A DNA stretch of 64,000 nt, taken from the NCBI GenBank assembly GCA_963575745.1, contig CAUYUJ010004704.1, forward strand, positions 1 to 64,000, in the 5' to 3' direction. Both the position numbers and the translations under genes were made by a program. Every line of letters starts with the position of its first letter. The stretch's first letter is position 1. This DNA comes from Prorocentrum cordatum (lineage: Eukaryota; Sar; Dinophyceae; Prorocentrales; Prorocentraceae). This document shows, piece after piece, positions 19,770-30,490 of the stretch. The notes under the pieces are model-generated. The model ran no database searches. It had not been told where the DNA came from and saw only the letters and a list, made by a program, of their open reading frames with translations.

Positions 19770-20238
19770 CCGTTAATAAGTTATGAGCCAAAGTGGCAGT
19801 GGTTCCACTCACCCCATACCCCGCTGTCCATCCCGCGCCCGCCATTCACCCACATAGGCCCCTGCGAGGCGCCAACAGCCCCGAGAATGATTCCCAGGAC
19901 GGCCCGAGATGCGCCGAGGCAGCCCAGGAGGATCCAAGACGGCCCATGACGTTCTCATCAGGATGGCCCACAATGGCCCAAGACGGCGCACACTTCCCCT
20001 TCCTCCTCCTCCTCCGCATTAAATTGCCATAGTTGGGCTTAACCAGCGCTGCTTCGGCGCACCCTTGGCGCGCCCCATGGACTGGGGGCACGGCGGTCCA
20101 CAGCATGCGGAGGCGCCGAAGCTCGGCATCGATGTGGGCCAAGTGTTGAGCAAGAAGGGTGTGCCAGCAGACGGTGTCGGGTTGGAATGCATGCCTCGTG
20201 CCACAAAAGGTGTAATTAACGATGTTAATTACACCTAG
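19770..20238. other. divergent strand-switch region
   Basis: Genes and oriented end boxes point left below 19.6 kb and right above 20.24 kb. The minus strand has an open frame here (20190-19990, DTVCWHTLLAQHLAHIDAEL) with decent composition that could be an exon of an unrecognised gene, so the switch may be as far right as about 20.2 kb. A GCTGCTTCGGCG lies at 20048-20059. Confidence 0.5.
20208..20236. repeat. perfect 13-bp inverted repeat at the strand switch
   Basis: AGGTGTAATTAAC, GAT, then GTTAATTACACCT: 13-bp perfect arms with a 3-nt centre, AT-rich in a GC-rich setting. It lies immediately in front of the first rightward gene. Confidence 0.85.
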
Positions 20239-21819
20239 TGCTGGCGCAACGGTTTGCATTCGCAACCCCGAGGTGACGGCTGTTGGCAATCAATGTCAGA
20301 CGGCGCCTACTCGTTCCTCGCGCTGTTCATGGCTAAATATGGAACCAACGCTGTTCACGTGATTTCTCGAACAAACACAGGGAAATTGACTTCCTGGCAC
20401 CGAGGCAATGAGATCGAGTGCTACGTCGTGAGGTTCCTCAGGCAGTGTGGCATCATGCACCTCGGCATGGAAGCTCACCAGATTTCCATCACGTCGAAGA
20501 AGAGCGGCTGGTGTGGCAAAGGGATTCCTGCAAAGCGGGCCGGGATCACGCACATGCTTGACAACGATCCAGAGTGCCTGTATTCCGTGCTCTTGGACCA
20601 GACGGGCCAGAACGCATGCAAAACGATCGCATCCTACGATAATGGCTCGCCTGGCGCGCTCTTCCAGTTCACCAAGCACGAGGAAACTGAACCGCCATGG
20701 TGGATGAATGCTCTCCCGGACGAGGCCATGGCGGCCATGGCGACCCACCTGCACAATATCAGCAACTGGTTTGAGCTGGCCAACTACTTCGACCTGCCGT
20801 GCAGGTACGAGCTTTGGGCGGCAATTCGGAAGGAGGGGCCACCTCGCAAACAACCTGGGAATATGTCCGCACAAGAAGTGATCGACATGTGCAATGGGTC
20901 TAAACTTATGTTCTATCAGCCCGAGGACGTAACGCCACAGACGGGCGACGCCCCGGACGATGCTCGTGGCGGTCAGTGCTCCGCGGAGCCGTATCAACAA
21001 CATCATCCCGCCACGGACTGCATGCACGACGAAGTGGAGGAGGCGGACACATGGGTCAATAATAAGATTAATGATGCTGGCACGGCGTGGTATTATTACC
21101 CGCAGCAGCCCAACGACCATCATCAATCTGACAACATGTCGTGGCCGTCCGCGGGCTATCCAGAAGATGCCGACATGTGGCAGCAGCCCGCAGGTCAGCC
21201 CGCGGAGGAGTACGCCGACGAGTTTCCACAGGAGGAGGGTGTTGGCATTGGCTCGCCAGACACAGGATCCCCACGGCCAGCGCTCGGCGGCGGCGGCAGC
21301 CCACATACCAGCCTGCCAGGAAGCATGCCAGGCAGCGCCTGCCAGGCAGCCTACGAAGAGCAGATCAAACAGCTAAACGCGACGGTAGCAGCACTCCGTA
21401 ACGACGTGATGCAAGCGGAGGACGCTGCAACTGTGGCTGCACAAGCCGCACAATGTGCGGCGCACAATGCGGCCACGGCGCAGCACGCCCAGTTCAGCAT
21501 GCCACAGCCGCATGTCTGCAGCGTGCCAGTGCCGCCGCAGCCACCACCACCCGCGCCTCCTGCTTGGGTTGAGTGGAAGCAAAGCAATCGACAAGCGCCA
21601 GCCTGGCTAAATAAGAAAGCAGCTCGTGCTGCACGCTACGCGGCAGGCGACAGGCCACCGCAAGGATCAACCGCGCCATCGCTGCCGATGTGCAAGTGGT
21701 GCGGTAAAAACCAACTGGGGCGCCATTGCATTTGCGAGGCCTGTAGGTCCTGCTGCGACTCCTACAGGCAGGAACTGGGGGCCGCGACCCAGCGGCGCTG
21801 GCAGCATGACGCGGCGTAG
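20239..21819 (+). CDS. HAD-like domain protein with zinc-ribbon C-terminus, intact
   Basis: Single open frame; the first ATG is 20294 (MSDGAYSFLALF), and the frame is open back to 20239, so a 5' exon may be spliced on. Residues 1-100 match the second half of a HAD-superfamily phosphatase-like domain: AVHVISRTNTGKLTSW (motif II region, S/T after a strand) and GIPAKRAGITHMLDNDPEC (motif III Lys and the motif IV acidic pair). The motif I nucleophile DxDxT is absent from this exon, so it is in a missing exon or lost. The middle is Gln/His/Asp-rich and disordered. About residues 360-410 form an Ala-rich coiled coil (EEQIKQLNATVAALRNDVMQ). The C-terminus has MCKWCGKNQLGRHCICEAC, a Cys-rich ribbon (C-x2-C...C-x-C-x2-C-x3-CC). 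The gene-end box is 24 nt after the stop. Confidence 0.65.
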   Translation, partial: CWRNGLHSQPRGDGCWQSMSDGAYSFLALFMAKYGTNAVHVISRTNTGKLTSWHRGNEIECYVVRFLRQCGIMHLGMEAHQISITSKKSGWCGKGIPAKRAGITHMLDNDPECLYSVLLDQTGQNACKTIASYDNGSPGALFQFTKHEETEPPWWMNALPDEAMAAMATHLHNISNWFELANYFDLPCRYELWAAIRKEGPPRKQPGNMSAQEVIDMCNGSKLMFYQPEDVTPQTGDAPDDARGGQCSAEPYQQHHPATDCMHDEVEEADTWVNNKINDAGTAWYYYPQQPNDHHQSDNMSWPSAGYPEDADMWQQPAGQPAEEYADEFPQEEGVGIGSPDTGSPRPALGGGGSPHTSLPGSMPGSACQAAYEEQIKQLNATVAALRNDVMQAEDAATVAAQAAQCAAHNAATAQHAQFSMPQPHVCSVPVPPQPPPPAPPAWVEWKQSNRQAPAWLNKKAARAARYAAGDRPPQGSTAPSLPMCKWCGKNQLGRHCICEACRSCCDSYRQELGAATQRRWQHDAA

Positions 21820-21843
21820 ATTTTCCAGCAGGTTTTTGTGAAC

Positions 21844-21856
21844 GGCTGCTTCGGCC
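21844..21856 (+). terminator. gene-end box (+)
   Basis: Exact box with CGGC/CCG extended stem, 24 nt after the TAG of the HAD-like gene. Confidence 0.6.
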
Positions 21857-22206
21857 GAACTTAATTCGCCATGCCCTGCCGCAAGGGCCGGGCGTGCATC
21901 CCGGGAGGCGGCCGCTGGGTGCCATGGGCCCGCGGAGGCCTCGGCTGGCGCAAGGCGGCCGTTGTGATCATCGGTCCGCGGGCGCCTCGGCTGGCCCGAC
22001 CTGGCACTGTGCAAAAGCGCCGTCCTCGTCCGCCCCCCCATCCGAGTTCCCCCCCCCCTCCCCCTCCTTCCACCTCCTCGCCCTCATCATCGTCATTCGC
22101 CCAGCCGACCACCGTGGGCCAGAACCAGAATTGAACCGCCCATGAATATCTTCACTACCCACGGGAACGTGTCGGGCACTTATCTACTTTCAGCGACCCT
22201 CCGACG
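21857..22206. other. intergenic, no gene seen
   Basis: C-rich spacer (22024-22085 pyrimidine tract). At 22207-22224, CAGCTGTTTCGGCTC could be a box variant or a degenerate leader relic just before the next start. Confidence 0.4.
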
Positions 22207-22224
22207 ATCAGCTGTTTCGGCTCG

Positions 22225-22781
22225 ATGGTTTCGGCACCTCTGTTTCGACGCTGCACCGCTGAAGTCATGTACTCAGAGCTGATGCGGTCTATCGGGTCTG
22301 CCAGTAACACTTGCAACGCTGAGGCTCCGAACCAGCTCATCTCCTGCGATGACATCTCCGCTGATTGCAAATGCTGGCAGGACATTGCGCCATCCGCAGG
22401 GCCAGCGGTGCTACTTGGCAAGGCGACGCTTCACCTGAACCGTGCGTCGTCCATGCTGCGCAAGCTTTCAGAGAAGCTTGAGCAGGACAAGGAGTTGCTG
22501 GCCTACAAGCCAATCAACTGGCGGGTCACAAGTTATTGCTGCAGATCCACCAGAACGACCCGCACATTCTGGAGCGCGGGATCGTCATGAAGTGGCGCGC
22601 GCAGATTATCGCCCACCTCGACTCCCAGATAAGGGCGGTGCGCAAGTTCATGGCGACCCTCATCACGATACAGAGCTTGGTCGCGGGCTTTTCGCCGCAG
22701 ATCATGGGGCCGTTCCAATCGAGCAGCGACGTGCTCGGTCTGAGCTACGGGGAGTACGCGCCAGTCGACCCATGCGAGTAA
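22225..22781 (+). CDS. unknown helical protein, one frameshift
   Basis: The ATG at 22225 gives MVSAPLFRRCTAEVMYSEL. The frame reads well to about 22520 (ASSMLRKLSEKLEQDKELL, a likely helix), then GGCGGGTCAC needs one more G to continue as KLLLQIHQNDPHILERG and on to the stop at 22779-22781. About 185 residues, mostly alpha-helical by composition, with no recognised domain. Second gene of the rightward array; two gene-end boxes follow within 65 nt. Confidence 0.5.
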
Positions 22782-22800
22782 GCTTAAGGACCTGCTCTTC

Positions 22801-22844
22801 GGCTGCTTCGGCCACGACCGGATTGGCTCTTCGGCTGCTTCGGC
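22801..22844 (+). terminator. two tandem gene-end boxes (+)
   Basis: GGCTGCTTCGGCC at 22801-22813 and GGCTGCTTCGGC at 22833-22844, each preceded by GCTCTTC, so a short duplication of the whole end signal. Confidence 0.55.
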
Positions 22845-22874
22845 TTTAGCGTGAAATCAAACATCACCATCGTC

Positions 22875-23030
22875 ATCGCCATTCCTCTGTCCTCTCCAAT
22901 CCATTCCTCTCCAATTCCTCTCCAATCCATCCATTCCTCTTTCCTCTCCATCCATCCTTCCATTCCTCTTTCCTCTCCAATCCATCCCTCCATGTCTCCC
23001 CTCTCCAACCCATCCCCTCTCCAATCCATC
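22875..23030. repeat. pyrimidine-rich CCTCTCCAATCCATC repeat
   Basis: Degenerate tandem CCATTCCTCTCCAATCC units, about ten. From 23031 to 23400 there is no gene; GGCCGAGGCAGCC, the box variant in minus orientation, occurs at 23083-23095 and 23281-23293. Confidence 0.7.
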
Positions 23031-23405
23031 CGCCCCGGGTGCGCGCGGCGGCCAGTGGCCGAACCGGCCAGGGGGGGGGCTTGGCCGAGGCAGCCAATGA
23101 ATTGTGAGGACGTCCCAAGCGATACATTTGTTTTGTACAAGCTTGTTGAGGATGTCTCAGGCGAAATGTTGGTTGCGCAGAGTTGGGGGACGTCTGGAAC
23201 GGGGGCTTCGTGGGCGGCCAGAACTCGTGGGATGTCTCTGGCGAAGTGATTACGTAGGTCGCCCAGTGGGTATCTAACAAGGCCGAGGCAGCCATCATTG
23301 GCCCACCTGCCTGCAGCTCTCTAGATCGAGAAGCCGCAGCGTCGAAGCGATGACGATGAGGGGGGAGGGATGGGGGATGGATGGACGGGGGGGGCCTTCG
23401 GCCGT

Positions 23406-23460
23406 GGCTGCATCGGCCATCATGGAGGCCCAGGCTGCTTCGGCCGTGGCTGCTTCGGCC
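23406..23460 (+). repeat. cluster of three gene-end box copies
   Basis: GGCTGCATCGGCC, GGCTGCTTCGGCC and GGCTGCTTCGGCC at 23406, 23433 and 23448, without an obvious gene ending before them; upstream of the split gene at 23548. Confidence 0.5.
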
Positions 23461-23547
23461 GCCGCATTCGTCAAGGCTCAGATCTGTTCAGGCCTCCTAG
23501 AGGGGGCGCGCGCTCGGCGCCCGGGGGCCCTGCTGAACCAGCCGCCA

Positions 23548-24171
23548 TGGCGGCCCTGACGGAGGAGTTCGACCACGAGTGGATGGACTCCACCACCAAC
23601 GCGCGGTGCCCCAGAAGAGGAGGGAGGGGGGGGGCGAGGAGGGAGTGAAGGGATAATGAGAGGGTATTGGGGGAGAGCCCCCCAAACGACACCCCGGGGC
23701 CATGGGGGGGGAGGTGCGGCTACAACGAGACCACCCGGACGTTCACCAAGGCGTAGCCCGCGGAGTACGACGACCTGTGGCAGGGCATGCCAGTGCCCAA
23801 TTGTCGTCCTCGTCGGTCGTCCTCGTCGGCCGATCGCCAGGTACGTTGGAGGTGCCTGGCCATCGTGCCGCGCAGGTTCAAGCTGACGGGGTGGAAGGAG
23901 GCCATCATGGGAGGGGGGAGGGGGGCTGGAGGGCGGGGGGGGGGGATGGGCCCTGGCGGAGGAACGCCGATCCTCCCCCGAGGCCCATCCCTCCCTCCCG
24001 CCCCCCCTCCACTCCCGAAAGATCTGGCGCTGGAACTACATCGCGGACTGTTCCTTCAATCCGTGGTGGAAGGGGGCGCGGTGGAAGCAGGCACCGCCGC
24101 AGCTTGGCGCTGTTGGTCCAGGAGGGAGCTCGTCGTCGGCGTGGGCACCGAGCGGCGGCTGCAGCCCCAAC
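23548..24171 (+). CDS. small Trp-rich protein in three likely exons
   Basis: Exon-like segments on the plus strand: 23548-23625 (MAALTEEFDHEWMDSTTNA), about 23715-23905 (CGYNETTRTFTKA, in-frame TAG at 23753-23755, PAEYDDLWQGMP, ending FKLTGWKEAIM) and about 24018-24171 (KIWRWNYIADCSFNPWWKG, stop TGA). Between them are G-rich (23628-23710) and G-then-C-rich (23908-24015) tracts that look like introns, the second ending in a pyrimidine run. Not recognised. The TAG could be a mutation, or the segment boundaries could be wrong. The gene-end box 28 nt after the TGA supports the last frame. Confidence 0.45.
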
Positions 24172-24199
24172 TGAGGGCCCGGGCGCATAGAGCGCGATC

Positions 24200-24211
24200 G
24201 GCTGCTTCGGC
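24200..24211 (+). terminator. gene-end box (+)
   Basis: GGCTGCTTCGGC followed by AGTTTTTTCC, 28 nt after the stop of the split Trp-rich gene. Last box of the rightward array. Confidence 0.55.
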
Positions 24212-25153
24212 AGTTTTTTCCTACTAAGCGTAGGTCATCGTCCCCCGAGGTGGCCTAACACACCTCCCCCCCTGCAACTTAACTTGCGCCCTCCCGTCTC
24301 TTGTCCCCTCATCATAAATCAATGCAAATATTCACGCTGGGGCAACCGCGTGGGGGGGGGGGACTCACAATTCACGTGCAAGTTGTACATAAATTACAAG
24401 GTGGCGGAATTAAGGCGGCTCCGCCCAGTGGTCATCTTGGCAATGATCAAGTGTAGTATCTGTCCTTATCAGTGTGACAACATGTGCGTGCAGCAACGCT
24501 GATATCCATCTATACTGTGTGCGCTTGCCGAATGGCAACCGCTCGTTGATTGCCGTGGAGCCAGACTCCGCCAGGGGCGCCGCAGCGGCGCCCAGCCCCG
24601 CGGGGCTGGCCAGGGGCGCACTCAACTTGAACGTTGGACTGACTTCTCCTTGCCCCATAAAACCTCAGCAACTTATTATCGCCACTATCGCCGTATATTT
24701 AATGGAATGATGCGTTGATAGGGAAGTCTACGAGAAGGGGGAGAAGGCAGACAATGAAGAGGATTTGGAGACTCTCGTGGGCCTTTGGGGGACAACTTAC
24801 TTTCCAGGGGGTGTCCCGAGCAACCTGATTAACTACGCCAACAAGCAAATTATACAATCCAACACAATGCAACTGTACGCGACGCCGTGGGGCATTTGAT
24901 CGGCGGCCGCGCACGCCGTCGAAACATCGACGAAACGTGGGGAGGTGGAAGATGAGCTGTTGCATGCCATTATCTGTTATTGCATATGTTGGTATGGTAC
25001 TCTATTACATGTGATGCCATGCTACGGAATGCTAGCACATGATGTTGCTACTATGCATGAATGTGCTCGGGCGCGCGCCTCGGGTGCAATTTAATCGTTC
25101 GGGGCCTCGAAGGCTTAACCTCGGGAGACGGCGGCGCCCGAGCTAGAATAATT
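24212..25153. other. no gene seen
   Basis: Less GC-rich sequence with only short chance frames; a GCGCCGCAGCGGCGCC inverted repeat is at about 24577-24592. Confidence 0.5.
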
Positions 25154-26950
25154 AAGCCGACCACATCGAAATACCACAGCTTAGAAATACTTTCAAATCA
25201 AGGTAAGGTTATCGGGGGACCGAAGCTCGGGCGGGGGCGCGCCCGGCGCTTTCCCGCGCCCGACTTGCGGAACCCGCGGAGCAATGATCAACCGCGGAAA
25301 CCTCTGCCGCCGCAACCCCGTCGTCGACAAATCGCGGCAAGAACGCGGCCTTCTCGCGGGCGGTCGACGTCGCCGCCCGCGGCCGCGCCGGCGCTCGCGC
25401 GCGCAGGCCCCGCTCGACGCGAGCCGTGCGATATTGCAAGATCCAGCTGGGGATCGTCCGCTAGCCGGCCTCCGAACGCCTCTTTCAACGACGGGTTGAA
25501 GAAGCCGCCCAGCTTTGCTGGCGCGCCTGAGGCCGGGTCAAAAACACCCCTCACCAGCGCGACTCTGCCGGCGCGATCTTCCCGCGCCGCCAGCGCGTGC
25601 CGGCCGCCCCGCAAAGGGCCTGCAACGGGTCGCGCGCCCCCTATCCGCCTCGGCAAGCGCCAATCGACCGAAGGGGGTCGCCCCCGTCGCGCCCCTTGCT
25701 TCCCCCGCGACACACGGAACAAACGGAAATCAAGTGATCCCTCCGAAGGCCTGGGGCGCAACGGGCGCGCGCATCTCAGCCGCGCGACTGCCGCTGCCAG
25801 CGTTCCAGCCCCGAGCGCGACTAGCCCAGGCGTTCTAGCGCCGCTAGGGAAATCGCGCAAGTGGGAAACCACATCTGGTTCGGCGACTGCGGCATAGGCC
25901 GGCGGTGCCGCGGCCCCGCTGCCAGGGTCGCGCGGCGCAAGCCGAAACGTATCATCCATGCAAGCAGAATGGCGCTTTGAAGTGCACGCACATCCACTTC
26001 AAACTGTTCCGGGTCCTAACGCCGGAAATCCGCGTGGTAGAGAATGGGCGGGCGAACTCGGCGACCGCCGTGGGACGCTGCGTGAGGAGCTACGCCGGCT
26101 GCCCCTGCTGGCCAGCCCACTCAGCCCACTGCCCCCCGCGCGCGCTTCGCCGCGCGCGACGTCGCCGACTCGCCCGATCGCAGCCGCGGACCGAACGCCC
26201 GCGAGCACCTCGGCCGGCGCCCGCTGCAACCTCTGCCCGAGACCGCCCCCCGGGCGCCAAACAATCGAGCGGCCTGTCGCCAACGGGACACGCCCCTCGC
26301 CCTCAGCAGCCTCGACTTCGAGGCCCCGCCGCGCGCTGTCAGGGGTCCGCGCCCATCGCCCGCCGCGGCCCCCGCGCTCGCTGCCGGCGCCGCAGCGCCG
26401 CGAAGGCGCCGCTCCGCGCCGGTGCCGCGCGCGGGCGCCAGCCGCGGCGCCGCGTGCGCCGCGTCCGGGGCCGCGGCCCAGGCCGTCGGCGCGCCGCGCT
26501 GCTCCGTCTCGTCCTCTGAACAGAAAATCGCTCTCTGCGAGCGACGAGAGGGACTCGCGCTCGCTAGGATCGACCCTCCAATCCAGGAGCTCTTCGACGA
26601 AGCGTTCTCCGCGCTGCCGGGCCATCCAGCAGCGCGCAGGCAAGAAACGCACCAGCGGCAACCGCTGTCGCCGGCGCGCCTTGCTCGCGCGACCCAGGCG
26701 CGCCTCTGAGGCGCCGCCCCTGCGAACGCGCGCGGGAACTTCCCGTCGTGATTGTGGCCCCCTGACCCGAGCTTCCCCGAGCCTAAATTCAACGCGTCGA
26801 GCTATGGGCGCACGGGGCACCGAGGGCAGCGGCCAAGCGCGGCGCCCTCCCCCTATCCGCACCTGGGCGCCCGCGCGCCGAGATCGAACCGATCCATCAA
26901 CGACGCCTTCTACGTGGTTGCACCTCTCCCGCCTCTCGCATCGCATTGTT
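25154..26950. other. second CpG-dense block
   Basis: Begins GCCGACCACATCGAAATACC...ATCAAGGTAAG (25154-25210), the same prefix found inverted at 4172-3515, where the fold-back element interrupts it. The following 1.7 kb is CpG-dense with open frames in all directions and no family I can name. The AAG/GTAAGG at 25204 could be a 5' splice site, which would make the block an intron. Confidence 0.4.
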
Positions 26951-27296
26951 CAGACATGTATTATCACTGTCCTGCTACTCCCGGCATCCGTGCAACTCAT
27001 GTGCAAGCGCATTCCGTGACAGCAGCAGAGAATGTATGGGCCCTGAGAAAGCATGGAAACGACTTGGATACGCGGTTCGCATTATTGGTATCCCGCGACG
27101 TGAGCCATCAAACACATCGTTTACAATTGCCGCGCTGCTCGCCGAATATTCTGCCTTTAACTCAAACGCCGGTTCCACCGTCTCACTGACCGGCAGATTG
27201 TGCCACTCTTGCCTCGCAGCATCCTGCATCTTGGTTCGCTTGAGAGGGTGGGAAGTTGACGCACATGGCGCAGCTGACAAGATTATCACAGTGCGA
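26951..27296. other. no gene seen
   Basis: Ordinary composition; open frames up to about 110 codons on both strands without recognisable features. Confidence 0.4.
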
Positions 27297-27760
27297 CCCT
27301 ACCTAGGAGTTGGAGCCTCTGGGAAAGCAACATTAGTAGGAGCGGTGAACGCCGTCCTCCTCCTTCTCCTCATCGTCGTAGTTGTAGCAGCAGTAATAGT
27401 GGATGCTGTGCTGCGCTATGCTATGCTATGCTATGATATGCTATGCTGCGCAATACTATGCTGGGCTAGGCTAGGCTATGCTAGGCTAGGCTAGGCTATG
27501 CTGCGCTATGCTATGCTGCGCTATGCTATGCTATGCTATGTTTTTGCTTTGCCTTCGCTTTTGCCTTCACTTTTGCCTTTGACTTTGCTTTTGCTTGGCA
27601 CCCAGGGAGCGCAACTGGAGGAACCGCGCGTTTGCTTTTACCTTTGCTGTTGCTTTTGCTTGGCTCCCAGGGGACCGGGGGAACCGCCCGGGGCGGGTTC
27701 CACTGCCCGGCCCTTTAAGCCAAGCGAGTAAGAGCCCTTCTAGGCAGAGCCTCGGTAGGG
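27297..27760 (-). mobile_element. fold-back element, copy 2 (inverted)
   Basis: Plus-strand ends CCCTACCTAGG and CCTCGGTAGGG (one mismatch in the 11-bp inverted repeat). Read on the minus strand it matches copy 1 over both conserved ends (CTCTGCCTAGAAGGG; CTTAAAGG-GCCGGGCAGTG; GGCGGTTCCCCC). Its core is TATGC/AGGC (27400-27545) and TTTTGCTT (27540-27665) repeats instead of TTTAGC. Confidence 0.75.
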
Positions 27761-27764
27761 AAAA

Positions 27765-28000
27765 AGCAGCGTTGGTACAGCTGACACCGATGGTAAGGAG
27801 GGCAAACTTGGCACAGTAAGAAAAGGAAGCGCGGTTGACCCTGTTGACACAGAAGGGCATAGTTGACACATTGATCACAGCTGACCAGGCTGACCAAGTT
27901 GACGCATTTGCCAAACATGCCAAAGCTGACATGGTAACAGAAGACGATAAAGTTGATATCATAGCTCCAGCGGAGCTGGTGCAAGGCAGTGAGGGTGGTC
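27765..28000. repeat. GYTGAC-rich stretch
   Basis: GCTGAC or GTTGAC occurs about twelve times at irregular spacing between 27778 and 27955, all on the plus strand. Possibly decayed tandem repeat. Confidence 0.5.
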
Positions 28001-28020
28001 ACTTCCAACACTGCCAAAGA

Positions 28021-28400
28021 ATCGAGATGGTGCGCTTGGGCCAAAGAGGCCCCAAAGACAGCCCCAAGATGGCCCAAGAGGCCCCCAAGACGGCCTCCAG
28101 ACGGCCCAAGACGGCCCCAACACGGCCCAAGAGGTCCCCAAGACGGCCCAAGAGGGCTCCAAGACGGCACCAAGAGGGGCCCAAGAGGGCGACCAAACAT
28201 GTTGAAACTCTAGCTTTCTGCCCCCAGGAGCCCCAGGGGGCCCCAAGAGTGCCCCAAGAGGCCCCCAGAGGCCCTCACGAGGCCGCCCAGACGCCCCAAG
28301 GAACCCCCAAGAAGCACCCCAGAGGCTCCGAAACGGCCCCCAAGTGGCTCCAAAACTCGCTTCCAGAGGCCCCCGAGAAGCGATCCGCGAGATCCCGATA
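28021..28400. repeat. GGCCCCAAGAGG 12-mer family array
   Basis: Degenerate CCCAAGAGGGCC / CCCAAGACGGCC units in tandem. The same family recurs at 14712-14815, 50750-51010 and 51640-52080. Confidence 0.8.
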
Positions 28401-28415
28401 CACATACAAGAAGCC

Positions 28416-28640
28416 TCTCACCCATAACCCATAACCCAGAGCCGTTTCTCCGTGTCCCCCTTCTCCTCCTCCTCCTTTTCCTCCACCTGGGCCCCCAAGT
28501 GCCTGCCATAGGCCCCCGAGAGGCGTGCCGCGAGATCCCGCTACACATACAAGACGCCTCTAACCCATAACCCAGAACCCATAACCCAGAGCCGTTTTCT
28601 AACCCATAACCCATAACCCATAACCCAGATTGGCATAAAC
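28416..28640. repeat. CCCATAA tandem repeats in two blocks
   Basis: AACCCATAACCCATAACCCAGAGCCG at 28421-28445 (partly quoted) and again 28560-28630. Telomere-like in look but not the usual TTTAGGG; the spacer between repeats GAGATCCCG.TACACATACAAGA from the first block. Confidence 0.7.
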
Positions 28641-29460
28641 AAGGGGTCGGCGGTGTGGCGTAAGCCTAAGAATCGAGATGGTGCGCTTGCAGCACAAACC
28701 GTCTTTAAACGGAGTTGCAAGACCCCTGGGTACATGGGATGCCGAGGCTAAGCGCTGGGCAATCGTTAGGTGTAACACATAAGCGAAAAACAAACCCACA
28801 CATTCTGAACTGATTGGTAGCCCCGAGCCAGAATTACTTCCACATTCATGCCGTCAGCAGGACGTTTTGAACACCATAACGACGTCGTCAATACTCGCTT
28901 GTCCGAACAGGTCTGGAAGCAAGCCAGCAATGATGCTGGCATTGATGGTCTCTTTGACACAATTTTCGAAGATGAGCAACGGTTCGACACCACATAACAA
29001 ACGTTCGTGCGCAGGTAGTTGCAGAAGCCGCTGGGACAACCCCGAATGCGGGCAGGCCGCTGCCAAGGCGGAACAGCGGCATCATATATCTACCAGGTCA
29101 CAGTCTGCCGACCACCGTGCGTGTACTGTAGCATCCAGGCAAGGCCCGTGAAGGACAATGTTCTATTGGCTCGTGTTCAGAATTGAACTCGGCCCGGGGA
29201 GTTAGGTTAGGGGAGGTGGGGGTCCTGATGATGTCTCTTAGCAGCACCGTTCAACAACTTAACACATTGGTTCGGAATGTTTAGGTCCTTGCGTACCTTC
29301 AACCGGCGCACCGCTGCATGAAGATAATGGTACTGAACCCAGCAGCGTGGCTGGAACGGTGTTTTGGCGATTTCGTGGGCCGTTTTCGTTTCGATTTCGT
29401 TTTGCGGTAAAGGCGGATTGAAGACAAAACGAGGGCAAACGAAAACAAAACCACCACCTC
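28641..29460. other. no gene recognised
   Basis: Moderate-GC sequence. A plus-strand reading near 28870-28995 (KQASNDAGIDGLFDTIFED) has normal protein composition but is broken by stops on both sides. Confidence 0.35.
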
Positions 29461-29475
29461 GAAGCCACCCTCGGT

Positions 29476-29789
29476 CAGCGGAGGAGGAGAAGGAGGAGGA
29501 GGAGGGGGATGATGAGGAGGAGGAAGAGGAAGGGAGGAGAAGGACGAGGAGGAGAAGGAGGACGAGGAGGAGGAGGAGGAGGAGGAGAATAAGGAAGGGC
29601 ATGAGGGGGAGGAGGAGGAGGAGGAGAAGGAGGAGGAGGAGGAGAGGAGGAGGAGGAGGAGGAGCAGGAGGAGTCTCTGGAGTCTCTGCCTGATCGCGTA
29701 GCGATGTAGGAGGAGCAGGAGGAGGAGAAGGAGGACGAGGAGGAGGAGGAGGAGGAGGGGGAGGGGAGGGGAGGAGGGGAGGAGGAGGA

Positions 29790-29820
<31 letters not shown>

Positions 29821-29893
29821 AGGAGGAGGAGGAGGAGGAGGGGGAGGGGGAGGTGGAGGAGGAGGAGGAGGAGGAGGAGGAGGAGGAGGAGGC
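29476..29893. repeat. (GGA)n array
   Basis: About 420 bp of GGA/GAGGAA trinucleotides, gives artificial Ser/Pro/Leu or Glu/Arg frames. Flanking 29895-30070 is open on both strands and may hold an exon, direction undecided. Confidence 0.9.
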
Positions 29894-30078
29894 GCTGTGC
29901 GCCGGCCAGCAGCTTCGCGTTTTCTCGGACGCAGCGCTGCGCAGGCCCTCAAAAGCCGGCGGAAACCGCCCGACCAAGGACATAAGAGCATCCTTCACGA
30001 ACACGAGATCCTCCGCTGGCCAGAACACCCGAAACCACGAGTGGAAGAAGAACAACAACTGCACAAGCGTAAACTTTT

Positions 30079-30206
30079 GGCGCTCCGCGCGGAATGCTTG
30101 GATCTGCGCTGGGTCCCCTCCCTGGTGCGGGGAGCGCGCCAGGGGCGGCGCCGGAGGCGCCGCCCGGGGGGCTCAGCGCGGATCCAAGAAATCTGCGCGG
30201 AGCGCC
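30079..30206. mobile_element. inverted-repeat element, family B, copy 1
   Basis: Ends GGCGCTCCGCGCGGA / CCGCGCGGAGCGCC-type; arms of about 45 bp (CTTGGATC-GCGCTGG) around a GGGGCGGCGCCGGAGGCG core. Confidence 0.8.
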
Positions 30207-30490
30207 ACAAGTTGATGATTATGCCAATTCTTCTTCTTCTTACTATTATTCTCCTTCTTCGAATAAGATGATTCGAGGGTGCTCCCCCCCAGATGCACAA
30301 GAGCATCCAACAAGCACGAAGAACATCAGGGCACCCTCCCCGAGGCGACCTCGATCTTGCGTCTCGGTCCAACGCAGTAGACGAGGGAGGTTCCAAGCGA
30401 GGGGCCGGCGGAGGACCTTCGGCGAAGGCAGGCTCTGGCATCGCCTGCTGGCCGCCGGGATCTGCATTCAAGTTGAATCTCTAGTGTTAA

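Noticed and set aside
23083-23293. GGCCGAGGCAGCC boxes as ends of minus-strand genes in the rightward array
   Set aside because: No minus-strand frame ends near them; they are variants without gene support.
28416-28640. Interstitial telomere
   Set aside because: CCCATAA is not the TTTAGGG-type repeat reported for dinoflagellates and is broken by other sequence.
29897-30075. GH3 C-terminal exon
   Set aside because: Open on both strands and neither reading shows the EG-x-DR or later GH3 blocks.
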